Source: Pseudovirgaria hyperparasitica (lineage: Eukaryota > Ascomycota > Dothideomycetes > Acrospermales > Acrospermaceae). Taken from it: 64,000 bases of DNA. Below, piece after piece: positions 23,389-33,951 of this stretch. The stretch spans positions 245,501-309,500 of the forward strand of contig NW_022985560.1 in NCBI RefSeq assembly GCF_010093815.1, in the 5' to 3' direction. The notes under the pieces are model-generated. The model worked only from the letters and a program-made list of their open reading frames with translations. It did not search any database and had not been told where the DNA came from. Positions within the stretch are counted from its first letter, which is position 1; each line of letters begins with the position of its first letter. The translations under genes were made by a program, and so were the position numbers.

Positions 23389-25038
23389 ATGGGAGAGATG
23401 TGCTGATGGCGCAAAGGTGGTGGAACTGCCTTGCTGGGTGTTGAAGCCAAAGATAATATGAGTCCGAGGCTGGATATGCTGTGTATCAGAGATATACTTA
23501 TGTGTAGGTGGAGCCAATGGGCACAGATGCAGAGTATATAGATGCGCAGCGCTGATAGTGCATTGCGCCGGCGTTCATATCGCCCCGCGCCAGTAAGTAG
23601 TAGTCAACAGTCTACATTATGGGCGATGTAGAATGCAACGGTGCGATAGGAGGAAGGGGTTTTGGGTATCCATCGTCGTGAGGGCAGTTTCCTCCGACCA
23701 GGGCAAGTCTTATTTTTCGTATTCGACCAGGCCAGTGATTTGCTCGTATGGTGCGGGGCTAGCGAGGCCGGATGTTGAGTGACCTGCATATGTACAACCC
23801 TACAGGCGTAAGGATTCGGTTATCAACCGTGTTCTTTGATCCTTTAACGTCCAGAGATGGTCGTTAGCAACTGTCGAGCAGACACAGGCACCGGCCTGAC
23901 CCGAGGTATGGGTATCGAACGAGGCACGATTGCGCATTTCTAGTGCGCCATTAACGATATCATCACCGCTACGGCAGATGGAGCGGTACGCATTCAAGGC
24001 GGCCCGCCGCGTCCCTAGACATATATTTTGGGTTTTGCAAACTGCACGTATCGAGTTTTCGGTTTCGTATTTGGGTGCTCCTGGCTTGGGCGGACCTGTG
24101 ATCCATCGGCTGTACAAGCGAGTCACCAGCGGCGTATATGTGCGGCGCAACGAGTGGAGCTCCGCATATTAAGTTGACGATACGGGTAATTGGCCATTTG
24201 TAATGTTGTTTGCTGCTGATGTCCCGAGTATCGGAGGCTACGAGTTGGTACTTTCTGTGTTGTTTTCAGTATTGCATTTTGATTATGGGGGCGACCCTCG
24301 CCGCTTCGATCAGACAGATAGACGTTCTGGCTTTGACTAGCATACGCTTTGAGTAAGCGGAGTTATGTGATACACCACATGGACCATGGTCTACCGAGAA
24401 CACTTGATAGGATCCGAGCATGGTTGAAAGTATGTATGTTAATTATCATTACGAAGTTGGACTAGACATGGGAAAGCCGGAGACGTCGACATCTTGGTTC
24501 TGCCGGTGCCCCGCCCGGTGCCCCTTACCCCTTGCCCCTTGTTCCCTCTGCGCTAAACTAATATACATGTATCCGCTTAGCTGGTCTTATAACGATACCA
24601 CATGTTCTTGGAAGAGCGCCGCGCCGTATGCGTCCTGCATGACACGAGAGACGTCTCCGGTAGACTTCGAGAAAATCGTCCGAAGATCTGCTCAGCTGCA
24701 CGTGACCAAGTGCTTTGGCCCCACTTTTCAAGCCGATCCGATTTCCAGGCCGATTCTCGTCATCAGTGGAAAAGCAAAGAGAAGCCAAAGCATACCACAT
24801 CCTCAGTCCTCGGGCCCTATCTCTAGGTATCTGCCGTCATCACAGACTGTGCACTGAGTCTCGCCAGTGTCATAGTGAAGCGAAGTGTTCCTTGCTGGTG
24901 CATCAGACAACCAGCATCAGTCCCGAAGTCGTCGCACTGCAGTGCGAGAATGTCCCAGATGCTTGCTCCGTCCATTCCTATAATATCAACCGCGTGCGTT
25001 TTCATCGATTCATCATTTCGGCCTCGCACAGAGAAGTC
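23389..25038. other. Long intergenic region (divergent)
   Basis: About 1.65 kb between the monooxygenase and the plus-strand transcription-factor-like gene. Open frames at 23800-24150 (minus) and 24420-24857 (plus) show no recognisable domain. No terminal repeats or transposon remains were recognised. Confidence 0.4.
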
Positions 25039-26149
25039 ATGAGTCCCACCAAAGAAGATGAAACACCTGGAACCTCACAGTCGAACTTTGTCTGGGTCGA
25101 CTCGAGCTCGCTCCATCGTGAAAAGCCGCAGGCGATAAAGAAAGTGATCTGGTCGCGAGCTGCTGCACATAGCCATAAAGTCGCACCTCGAACACGCAAG
25201 AAGCCCGAGAAGTCAAAGACAAACAAAACGACAACGAAGACGACAACCAAAGTCCAGAGCAAGACTGTCAAGGGGATAAATAAGGTACATTTAGCCAAGA
25301 TATTTGCAGGGCAAGGCTGACATGCAAAGCCCCGTGTCAAATCAAGTGGCACGTCAAACCCAAAGGATCGCTACAAGACTACTGATGCAAGTTCCGAAAA
25401 GAGGAAAGCTCAAGTCGGCGAGCTGTTGGTTAGGCAGCCGTTACCATTACCGCTTCTGATGAATGCCAGTGCGAGAGATCCATTTGCGTACACGCCAGCC
25501 ATCCAATCGCGGCGTGAGTGGCTTACAGATTTTTGGTATAATCATGTTATACCGAAGAGTAGCCACCCGATTAAGGTTCCTATGGAACAGCTTTCGGTAT
25601 ACGTTCGATGGTGTAGGCAACTGGACCTTACAGAACCAGCACTGTATTACTCTTCTCTGTTCATGGCTTCTGGGATCCCCGTGGCAGAGGGCAAATTGCC
25701 AGTTTCTGAAGCACTCTACTTCAGGTCACTTGCTGTTCACTCTTTGAATGAAGCTTTGAACGACCCTGATCGTCGCTGTAGTACAGCTGTCATCCTTGCC
25801 GTGGGACAGCTGGCCGTGCATGAGCATGTATATGGAGACAGACAGCTCGCCCAGAGAGTCCACCATGATGCACATCGAAAGTACTGTAACCACAAATCGC
25901 TTCTGCACCAGTAGCTAACTGTTCTGCAGGATGATACTAATGCGAGGTGGGATAGAGGCCTTACAAATGCCTCCAGCGGCCGTGCAGCTTTTCCGATGGG
26001 GCCACGCTCTTCTGATGACCCCACTTGATGATCTATTTGGAAACTCAGTGAAGAATTTGCCCCAATATAGCATCCAAGAAGCACTCAGTGTAGTTGAGCA
26101 TTGTTCCCCGAGACGGAGCAACCACCCAGGCTACGGCTCGGGGAAATGA
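25039..26149 (+). CDS. Short fungal transcription-factor-like protein (Fungal_trans_2 style)
   Basis: Three exons are inferred: 25039-25284, 25330-25880 and 25930-26149; 338 residues. The N-terminus has the pattern SNFVWVDSSSLHREKPQAIKKVIWSRAAAHSHK followed by a Lys/Thr-rich basic stretch (RTRKKPEKSKTNKTTTKTTTK). This is common in a large class of fungal proteins with a Zn2Cys6-free N-terminus and a Fungal_trans_2-like helical core. The core shows SRREWLTDFWYNHVIP, LYFRSLAVHSLNEALNDP, ILAVGQLAVHEHVYGD and AHRKMILMRGGIEAL. The protein ends soon after that last motif, whereas relatives usually run 100-200 residues longer, so it may be truncated or have further exons. No DNA-binding domain is visible. 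Its role, including any control of the neighbouring oxidoreductases, is unknown. Confidence 0.6.
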
Positions 26150-26913
26150 GCGGTCTGCCAGACATAAGACGTAGTGAGAGTGTTGATGGGGTTTGACTTG
26201 TGTTGCAAAACGTTCTCGAGAGATTGATCGCATAGCTCATCGAGCTTGTTTGTTATTACAGAAGTGAACCGAGCGGCAAGAAAACTTGATCATCTACACT
26301 ATTCGTGTGTAGACATTGACTCATACCGTCATATGACTATTCCGGTAGTCTCTTCGAAAGAAAAAGTCCAGGTAGCAATAAGAAGAAGTAAAGTGAGAGA
26401 GAACCCTTGCATTTTATACTCAGTTTATACTGATGCTGTTCTGTCTTTGGTGCAGATCATTCCTTCTTGTGGGCAATGCAAACATTCCGCTGCGCACGAA
26501 GAATGACGCTTATACTCGCACGGGCCCGGCCCCTATATTAAGCATCCATAAACCGTAAGCCGGAACTGTCGATTGGTAACTGTGGCGGTATTATCCAAGG
26601 CTTCGAAAGCCACCCGGCGTGGCAGCTAATGTTATTCGTGCGGGCATCCGCGAACCCGTGCCAATAGTGGAAAGGCGGACTTGTAATGGCTGTTCAGCCG
26701 TTGACCACAGGCCAAATGCAGCAACCGTCGATTTTTATTTTTATGCTCTACATTGTTACACACGGTTTTTTTATAAGTATATATACACTACCTTACTACA
26801 CATTGACCTACCTGGTGTAAGACCTGGCCAATCTCTATTTAGATTGATATCTTTGGGTCCTCAAAACAAACCCCAATTCACCGTGGCCGTCTGACCCCAG
26901 CGTCACCGTAGAA
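26150..26913. promoter_or_regulatory. Intergenic with TATA-like promoter of lipase gene
   Basis: About 760 bp without a supported gene. A strong TATA-like stretch (TTTTTTATAAGTATATATAC) lies at about 26765-26784, some 130 bp upstream of the lipase ATG 26914, and is the best core promoter candidate in the window. Confidence 0.5.
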
Positions 26914-27801
26914 ATGATGGCAATCACCATGATCCTCACACTCCTCCTCAGCACCCTCTCCATGACCGTAAACGCCATACCGACCAAACCCCTTGCCCCA
27001 AGACAACAAGTCGGCGTCTATCCCGCCCCAGGCTCCAACAACTACGCCTGCCGCGCCACACACGCAAACCCAGTCGTCTTCCTGCACGGTCTCGGCGCTA
27101 CCAAGGACGAGGACCTAAATGTGCTCCAAACACATATGCAGCAGCGCGGATTCTGCACCTACGCCCTCACATACGGCGACTACCCGGCGTTCCCCTTCGT
27201 CGGCGGCCTGCAGCCCATCGCACAGTCATCCCAGGAGATCGCAGCATTCATAAGGACCGTCGCGCAGAAGACAGGCGCCGCGAAAGTCGACATCGTCGGT
27301 CATTCCGAAGGCGCGTTTCAGGCCTTGTACACGGCCAAGTTTGGTGGACTGGCGGGCTTGGTGGGGAGTGTAGTTGCGCTTGCGCCGCCGACGCACGGTA
27401 CCGATTTTGGGAATTTGTATGATCTGGCGTATGTTGGTGGCAAGCTCACGCGTGAGCTTGTGGGGACGATTCTGAAGACGGTTGGGTGTGCGGCGTGTGA
27501 TGATCTGGGGCCGGATGGAGCTGCGATTGCGCGGCTGAATGATGGAACGCCGATTGCGCAGGATGGTGTCGAATATACGATTATCATCTCGACAAAGGAT
27601 GGCTTGGTAACGCCGTATAACACATCGAGGGTGGACGAGCCGGGAGTCAACAATGTTGTTGTGCAAGACTTTTGTCCTGATGATCCGGTTGGACATATTG
27701 GGATGGCGTATGATACGTGGATTTGGAGTGTGGTTATTAACGCGCTAGAGCCATCGGTGCCTAGAACGGCGTGCACGAAGGGCATGCCGTATCGCCGTTG
27801 A
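26914..27801 (+). CDS. Secreted class 2 triacylglycerol lipase / esterase
   Basis: Single exon, 295 residues. It belongs to the LipB/EstA-like (class 2 lipase) alpha/beta hydrolases that cleave ester bonds of lipids outside the cell. A signal peptide is clear (MMAITMILTLLLSTLSMTVNA). NPVVFLHGLGATKDEDL forms the oxyanion-side strand-loop. The nucleophile is Ser131 in VDIVGHSEGAF. The acid is Asp229 in ISTKDGLVTPY, and the base is His261 in DPVGHIGMAYD. Cys residues at about 46/81, 192/195 and 254/287 could form disulfides. The two first codons are both ATG. Codon-body GC is high compared with the AT-rich flanks. Confidence 0.92.
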   Translation: MMAITMILTLLLSTLSMTVNAIPTKPLAPRQQVGVYPAPGSNNYACRATHANPVVFLHGLGATKDEDLNVLQTHMQQRGFCTYALTYGDYPAFPFVGGLQPIAQSSQEIAAFIRTVAQKTGAAKVDIVGHSEGAFQALYTAKFGGLAGLVGSVVALAPPTHGTDFGNLYDLAYVGGKLTRELVGTILKTVGCAACDDLGPDGAAIARLNDGTPIAQDGVEYTIIISTKDGLVTPYNTSRVDEPGVNNVVVQDFCPDDPVGHIGMAYDTWIWSVVINALEPSVPRTACTKGMPYRR

Positions 27802-28495
27802 TATGAATTCTATTATTTGAGGCTTGTTTGTCCTACTTATGCAAGTCGCACGTTTCAGCCTCATTTGCAGATAGAGGTTCCGGCCTTGGAACTTCGTGTT
27901 ATCTCCATGTGCCTTACGTGTGTTGAGCATGACTGACGTAGAATATAAGACGCAAGAGAGGAGACAGGAGTAGAGGAACTTCTCTAGAGCCAAGAAGCGA
28001 TTAACCGAGATGGCCCATGTAGAGATTGGCTGAAATGAGGGAAAGCGATGAGGTAATTGAAAGCCTCACTCCTTCTCTGGTATGTGAGAACAGCTTAATT
28101 ATGCTGACCCCCTGATGTTAGAGAAGAGCTACAGATGCGTTTGCTGTGATTGTTCATATGCCCTGATGCAAGAGGTGCAAGGCAAGGTGCAGTACTAGAA
28201 CAGATCCTACACATTTGCACTGTAATTTGGATGTGACGTTCCTGGCTGAGCCAAAATCGCATGCTTGTGGTACTGTTCATGATCACTTCTTCAAAAGCAA
28301 ATCTCATCAGATCACAATCAGAGAGCTGAAGATGAGCCTCACCTCGTTGGAAGAATATAAAGAGCGACATCGAGACCAAGAGCAGTGGTTATATTGCGAC
28401 GGTGCTTGAGCGTTACGAGATGGTCATACTTCGTAGTAAAGATTTGGTTTAGTGACAGCTGCTTCGCTCAGACACTTCGGGTATCGTACAGCTAA
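27802..28495. other. Convergent intergenic region
   Basis: About 690 bp between the convergent lipase and VPS45 genes. No gene, repeat or RNA is supported; small open frames on both strands look random. Confidence 0.4.
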
Positions 28496-30481
28496 TCATC
28501 GCCCAATCTCTCTCCTCAACCGCGCCTCCGCAGTCTGTGGTCCAGGCTCCGGCCAAGTCTCAACGGCGTCCTCGACCTCTTGTAAAAACGTCGTGCTATT
28601 GTGAATCGTTGTCCCACCGATGACAACACGAACTCCAGGGCTGCTTGCATTGACCTGGGCTACCATCTTTGCCTCCTCATATGTTGTACCTCCAACCATG
28701 AAGATGACAATGTCTTGTGGCTTATCGCGGGTCATCCCTCCGCCCTCAACGAAAGGATAGATATTCTCTCGCAGGCGTCCTTTGATTAAATCCTGCAATA
28801 TCGTTTCGAGACGCGGCGAGTGTTGTGTATAGACATTCTCGACACCTTTTAATCCCTTGAAGCGATCTCGCGCTCCAGAGAACAACGACGAGGACTGAAA
28901 TAAATCGGGAAGACCGGATCCTCCCGTTGCTGCGATATTTTGTAGAGAGTTGTGGTAGGTGAGGAGCTTGGAAATGACGGCTATACGTTGTTTCGAGAGG
29001 TTCCCGGCGACAGAGAGGAGGTCTAGAAGCATCGGTGTTGAATTAGAAGGGTGTTTAACATAGCGTAAAGCATAGATTGCCGTCAAACGAAGTTTGTTGT
29101 CGGGGGGTATCGTGGGATTTTGGATGAGACTTTGTAAGGTCTTTAGGTCGTTGTTGTGGTTGTCATTACAGGCTAAACTTTGCTCCAGCTCGCTGACGTC
29201 CAGGAGATTATCCACGCCAACCCGCCGGGACAGCTCACCGACGAGCGTGACATGTTTTGTTACATTTCCCGAAAGTTTTCGGAATTCCGGATAATCTTCG
29301 ATGAATCGCTTCATATCCGCTATTGAGTCAAGTTTGTGGTTACCTTGACTTTTCGATGCGAATTGTTCTACGTAGTCTTTTGCATTCTGCCCTAGGTCTC
29401 CGAAGTTGAGATACATGTTCTTCTTGAAGAACGGGTCCTGATCTTGCGCGAGGACAATTTCCTGTCCATGTTAGGAAGCCCAGTAGTACGCTATTTCAGA
29501 CTTACGTTGAGTTCTGGTCGTATATCGGGAACATCGGCCAGGCTCACCCTACCGTTATGTATGCCCATGAGCTCGTGAACCATTGCCTGGTACGTCCATT
29601 GTGTTAACAACGGTGTTACTGGATCATCTCTGCGATCCACTATCAAAAGTATTGGTGGTGTATCAGTCTTCCTGAAGTCAAAGAGCTGATCTTCTTGAGT
29701 CATGTTGTAGCGCACTTCAGTGGCCAATTTCTTCGACAGAGGACTGTTCTTCTGATATCGAATCAGAGGTTTCTTCTTGAGCGACAATAACAAGGCCAGC
29801 ACGCCTTCGGTAGATCGTTGTAGAGTGTCCGTGTTCCACTGATCTGGAGAGCTAGACCATATTCTATTCATGGGATAGGCGATGTTGAGCGAGAAAAGAT
29901 CCGGGTTTATGACGAGAAAGTCGGCGAAATACTCTTGCACAGCTCGGACAACCTCGTGATCGTCTGCTTCGGCCAATCGTTCCAAGGCTGACTTCTTGAT
30001 TATATTACTGAAATCTACACGATTCAGCATGGTGAGTGCGCATGGCAGCAGTTCTGATGCGTACAAATGTGATATTCGCCATACTTTGGCTCTCGCAGCT
30101 CTTCTATCAATGCTTGTATAGAGCCCGAGGAAGGGCGGACAAAGCATAGACAGCGCAGATGGCGCATCTTCTCACGATTCTGGTTCTCGAGTCGACTGGA
30201 CTTGTCAGGTGTCATGCGCCATGTGTATTGTAGGAAGAGACGATTTACTCGGTCAGATACACCTCATGATTGAGAAGTGCGGATTGAGTTGTCGCGGTCG
30301 AGACGATGGACACCTGCGAACATGTCAGCATCAACATTAGTAAATAGATTACGAGCGACAAACCCACAGTCTCATTGTCTAACAAAAGTATCTTCATCTT
30401 CGCGCCCGCGGTGCCGGTTGCGCTGTCTCCAACCGACACCATTTTCGTGATGTAGCTAGAGACGGCCTGGACGATATCCAT
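28496..30481 (-). CDS. vps45: Vacuolar sorting Sec1/Munc18 protein VPS45
   Basis: Five exons on the minus strand: 30481-30368, 30313-30249, 30195-30065, 30014-29506 and 29461-28496; 594 residues, close to the yeast protein (577). VPS45 is the SM protein that chaperones the Tlg2/syntaxin-16 SNARE in Golgi-to-endosome traffic. The start MDIVQAVSSYITKMVS and KMKILLLDNETVSIVSTATTQSALLNHEVYLTDRLENQNREKMRHLRCLCFVRP are typical. So are ELREPKYGEYHI, ALERLAEADDHEVVRAVQEYFAD, LLIVDRRDDPVTPLLTQWTYQAMVHEL and VIFMVGGTTYEEA. All four introns have canonical borders and restore these blocks. A short Ala/Gly/Thr insert (SVGDSATGTAGA) sits after residue 15. Confidence 0.95.
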
Positions 30482-30905
30482 GATGCTGGTTGCCTACGCT
30501 TGTGAACTGTGAGCGGAATGGGCCAACTGGACTTCGGTCGAGCGTTAGTGTTGAAAAATGTTGTTCTTGACTATGACAGAGATGTATGCCTCTTGCAGGC
30601 GCTGAGGTTGAATGCAGTGCTAACCTTCGAACATTAGAAGGGTCCAAGCTCCCGCGATCTACCTGCGTTAGTGTGGGGTGAGTGGGGCCTTTTACCCATC
30701 TGTAGCACATGGATGCAGTACCTAAATGAATTCCAGGAACTGCTCTGCTCCTAGACTGAACAACCTATATTATATCCATGCTTGATTAAACGAGCCTCCG
30801 ATCACCAACAGTCGTGAAGCTCAGGTTCCATGGTTTGCACACCGGTCACAGTACTCGCGATATATCTTAAGTAGTCATCATAGTCTTGTCATTACTAAGT
30901 ATATT
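30482..30905. other. Intergenic between vps45 and rfc3
   Basis: About 420 bp containing the vps45 promoter and the rfc3 3' UTR. Nothing else is seen. Confidence 0.4.
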
Positions 30906-32232
30906 TTATTTTTTGCCTTTCTGGTCCATCAGTTCTACCCCTGTCCTAACCACGCCTATGACTGCGCCCGTTTGTACTGTCTCATTCCCGCCGCCGCTTA
31001 ATCTATATTCAATTTCGGACAGACCCTCTATCCAGGCGACTCTAGTTTGAGGCGGTACTTCCCACTTCGACAAGTCATCGCCTAGCGCGGTCAAGATGTC
31101 GGCAAGTGCTAGACCTTTGTTCGCCTTTAGTCGACTGATCTTCAGCAGACAGGCTTTCACATCTGAAGTATTCAGTAGAAGCTCCCTTATTGATTTTATG
31201 TCTTCGGGATGCGGCGCGGCAATACAGTCGTATATCGTAGTCTCGGTGATGAGATCTCTTTCGATAGTCTTGGGGTCCGGTTTGGGTTCTCCGGGGGCTC
31301 GTAGGGGCGTACTGCTCGCATGACATGCTTGAAGTACATTCAAGGCCCTTCGCATGTCTCCTTTACTCAGTCGGACAAGGCTTTCTACGGCTGGTGCTTC
31401 GATCCTGATGTCCTCTTCATCTATAACCTTGTCCACTAGCCGCCGAATATCTGGCTCTTTCAGGGGGCTGAAGCGAAACCTGGTACATCGCGACAGGAGC
31501 GCGGGGGACAGCTTGTGCGTGTAATTGGCAATGATGCAGAATCGAGTGTTCGCAGTGTATTTCTCCATGATTCGTCTTAGAGCCATCTGGGCTGTTGAGG
31601 TCATGGCGTCGGCCTCATCGAGAATGATGAGCTTGTAGGAGGCTATCGCGGACGAATGACTCGAGGCGGTCATTGAGAATATCTGTTTTGTGCTACTGAA
31701 AGTCTTGATTTGCTCCCTGTTCCAGTGATTAGCTGATGTCCCATGCAAGCGTTGGAACTCATACCTAACAACGTCGATACCTCTATCGTCACTGGCGTTG
31801 AGTTCTAGCACCATCTGCCTCATATTCTTGTTGCCATATATTCGTCGTGCTAAGGCTAGAACTGTGGAAGTCTTGCCAGTACCAGGGGGACCGTAAAGAA
31901 GAAGGTGAGGGAGTCGCTGACCTCAATTAGCATGGAAAGATTGGTCGAGGAAAGCTCGTACGTTGGAGTCGACGAATTTATTGATCGTAGTCAGAATATC
32001 TTGGTGACCCGAGACATCGTCCAGGGTGTTTGGTCGGTATTTCTCAACCCTGTATCTATTAGTCTCGATGTGTTAGGTCTTACCCAGACACATACCATGG
32101 TAGAGAGTCCTCGGCCTCGACGGGCAAGTTAGCGGCACTCCGCTTTCCCTTCACTGCGCTGCCAGAGCTGAACTCGATGTCGCCTTTGCTCGCGGGCGCA
32201 TCAATGTCCATGTCATCCTCGTAGTCCGACAT
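30906..32232 (-). CDS. rfc3: Replication factor C small subunit Rfc3 (clamp loader ATPase)
   Basis: Four exons on the minus strand: 32232-32096, 32049-31962, 31916-31765 and 31716-30906; 395 residues. RFC loads PCNA on primed DNA in the nucleus. After an acidic N-terminus (MSDYEDDMDIDAPAS) comes WVEKYRPNTLDDVSGHQDIL. Walker A is GPPGTGKT (about 84-91), Walker B is KLIILDEADAM, and the SRC arginine finger is LLSRCTRFRF. The C-terminal block ends GGGNETVQTGAVIGVVRTGVEL, which fits yeast Rfc3 / human RFC5 rather than Rfc2 or Rfc4. The insertion MTASSHSSAIASY between QIFS and KLIILDEAD is longer than in yeast. Splices rejoin VVR-EQIKTF and SN-RLPHLLL in frame. Confidence 0.94.
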
Positions 32233-32721
32233 ACTGGAGTGAGAGTCGAAGTAGGTACTGTGAAAACAACAGTGGTTGTGCAGTTGGGCGCAGGACCGCC
32301 TACATTTCGCAATGAGGTTGACGCGACCGGCACGCGTCTGGCCAAAGTGTCTGTCTAACCTGATTTGGACTAGTAGACCACTCTTTCTATTGATGCAAAT
32401 CGCCTTGCAGCACTTTCTTCCAGTGTCATTTAGGCAGTCGAAGTAGCAGCACATTGTTAGTCTCGGATGAGAGACAATGGTGTTGATACACATTGCGCCT
32501 AGACAAAGTTCAATTCAGGATCTTGGTCTTTGTTCATGGCGAATACAATGTGTATGGATTAGCACGAGCGTAAGACGAAGATAAAAGTGACGTCTTTGAC
32601 TACGCAGATTACCTGGACCAAAATCTTCTCGGCATTCTCAGCAGCATCATACTTATTGACCATCACGAGCACCATTCATCCCGTCTTCGAACACCTAATC
32701 TAAACCTCATCTCGTCGGACA

Positions 32722-32964
32722 ATGGAAAGTCAACCTGACCAAAACACTTACCACGCCCCTTCCGCATGCAGTCACACATACAGCTTGGTGGACTATGAGG
32801 AAAAGGACGACGACAGGGCGCAGTGGCGTACATATAACAAACGTGTACAGTCGCCACAATCATGCGTGGCACTGCTTCTGGCGGTATTGCTGTGTATCAG
32901 CGTTGGTGGAAATCTGATCCTGCTGCAGCGATTAAATGCTTGTCAGGTCATGATCGGACAATAA
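32722..32964 (+). CDS. Small hypothetical single-pass membrane protein
   Basis: An 80-residue ORF with its own ATG. The first 45 residues are hydrophilic (MESQPDQNTYHAPSA, YSLVDYEEKDDDRAQWR). One clear hydrophobic helix follows (CVALLLAVLLCISVGGNLILL), then a 12-residue tail with one Cys. The hydrophilic-then-membrane layout recalls the N-terminal part of UstYa-like (DUF3328) proteins. The HxxHC motifs of that family are not seen in the next 400 bp in any frame, so this is only a resemblance. It could be a real small tail-anchored protein, a first exon or chance. It is divergent from rfc3. Confidence 0.35.
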   Translation: MESQPDQNTYHAPSACSHTYSLVDYEEKDDDRAQWRTYNKRVQSPQSCVALLLAVLLCISVGGNLILLQRLNACQVMIGQ

Positions 32965-33951
32965 TAAGAGTAGAAGTTGTCGCAGTGATGGGACGAGTAG
33001 TCGAAGAATGGGGAGACTGATAGCATTCTGTCTGTTTGGCTGCGAAAGTGGTACTTGATTCATGAACTGTCCTCTGATATACCATCAGATTATGCATATA
33101 ATCAATCTATTGATCCTTCAAGGCTGCAGGACCTGTCTACTATGGGCTGGTTTGTGCGGGCACAACAAGCATGACTGGTTGCAAGAAAGACACATCCATG
33201 TAACAGACCGGCAGAACACTGCTTGTAATTCGATTATCGGTGTTCATTGCCTGATCATGAACCTAGGAGAACTCAGAAGCTCAAATGTGCTGTTGGGACC
33301 CTGTTGAAACAACATGATGCCATAAGCTGAAGAAAAGACTCGTATCATCTGCATCAAAGGAGGGATCCGATCTTCCACGTTTCGAAACGTCGTTTAGCGA
33401 TGAAACGTCGCAAGAAGTCTCAAGAAGTAAATAAGCATGAGTAAGACCAACAGCATCAACAAAAGTAAGCTCGTACGGACCGGGCCACTAAGCAGGACAA
33501 GCCCCGATTTTAAGGAGTGACCGATCTTCGTCGGGAAGAGATCGTTCGGGAACAATTACAGCCACAGCCACATTCACTTTCTCCGATTGCGGGGATGGTG
33601 CACTAGCCACAATCGGAAGAACAGCACAACGCTAAAGCTACTAAAGCGCCTCGGATGCCTCCACTGCCGTGTCTTCCATTATTAAACCTCATCCTCATCA
33701 TCGTCGTATTAATTCTCCTAATGACGCCCTTTGACGCGTTCTTTTAGCTTGACTTAGCTTTCCGTCTGCTGCCCACTCGTCGGGCCCTGTATTTCTAACG
33801 ACACATTCCTGCAACTTGTCCTCTTCCATAACCCACCCGACTGTATATCACCTTTCATAGACCACACTTCGTCTGTGCTTTGGCAAAGCAACATATCAAC
33901 CAGGTCACTCATTCTGCGGCTCCTCGACTCGCGCATACGGAAGAGCTTAGG
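32965..33951. other. Intergenic upstream of MFS transporter
   Basis: About 1 kb with no supported gene. A short open frame at 33062-33307 has no recognisable domain. The 3' part should be the transporter promoter. Confidence 0.4.

Noticed and set aside
23800-24172. Minus-strand 116-codon and plus-strand 80-codon frames in the long spacer
   Set aside because: No domain or splice-supported extension; composition looks random.
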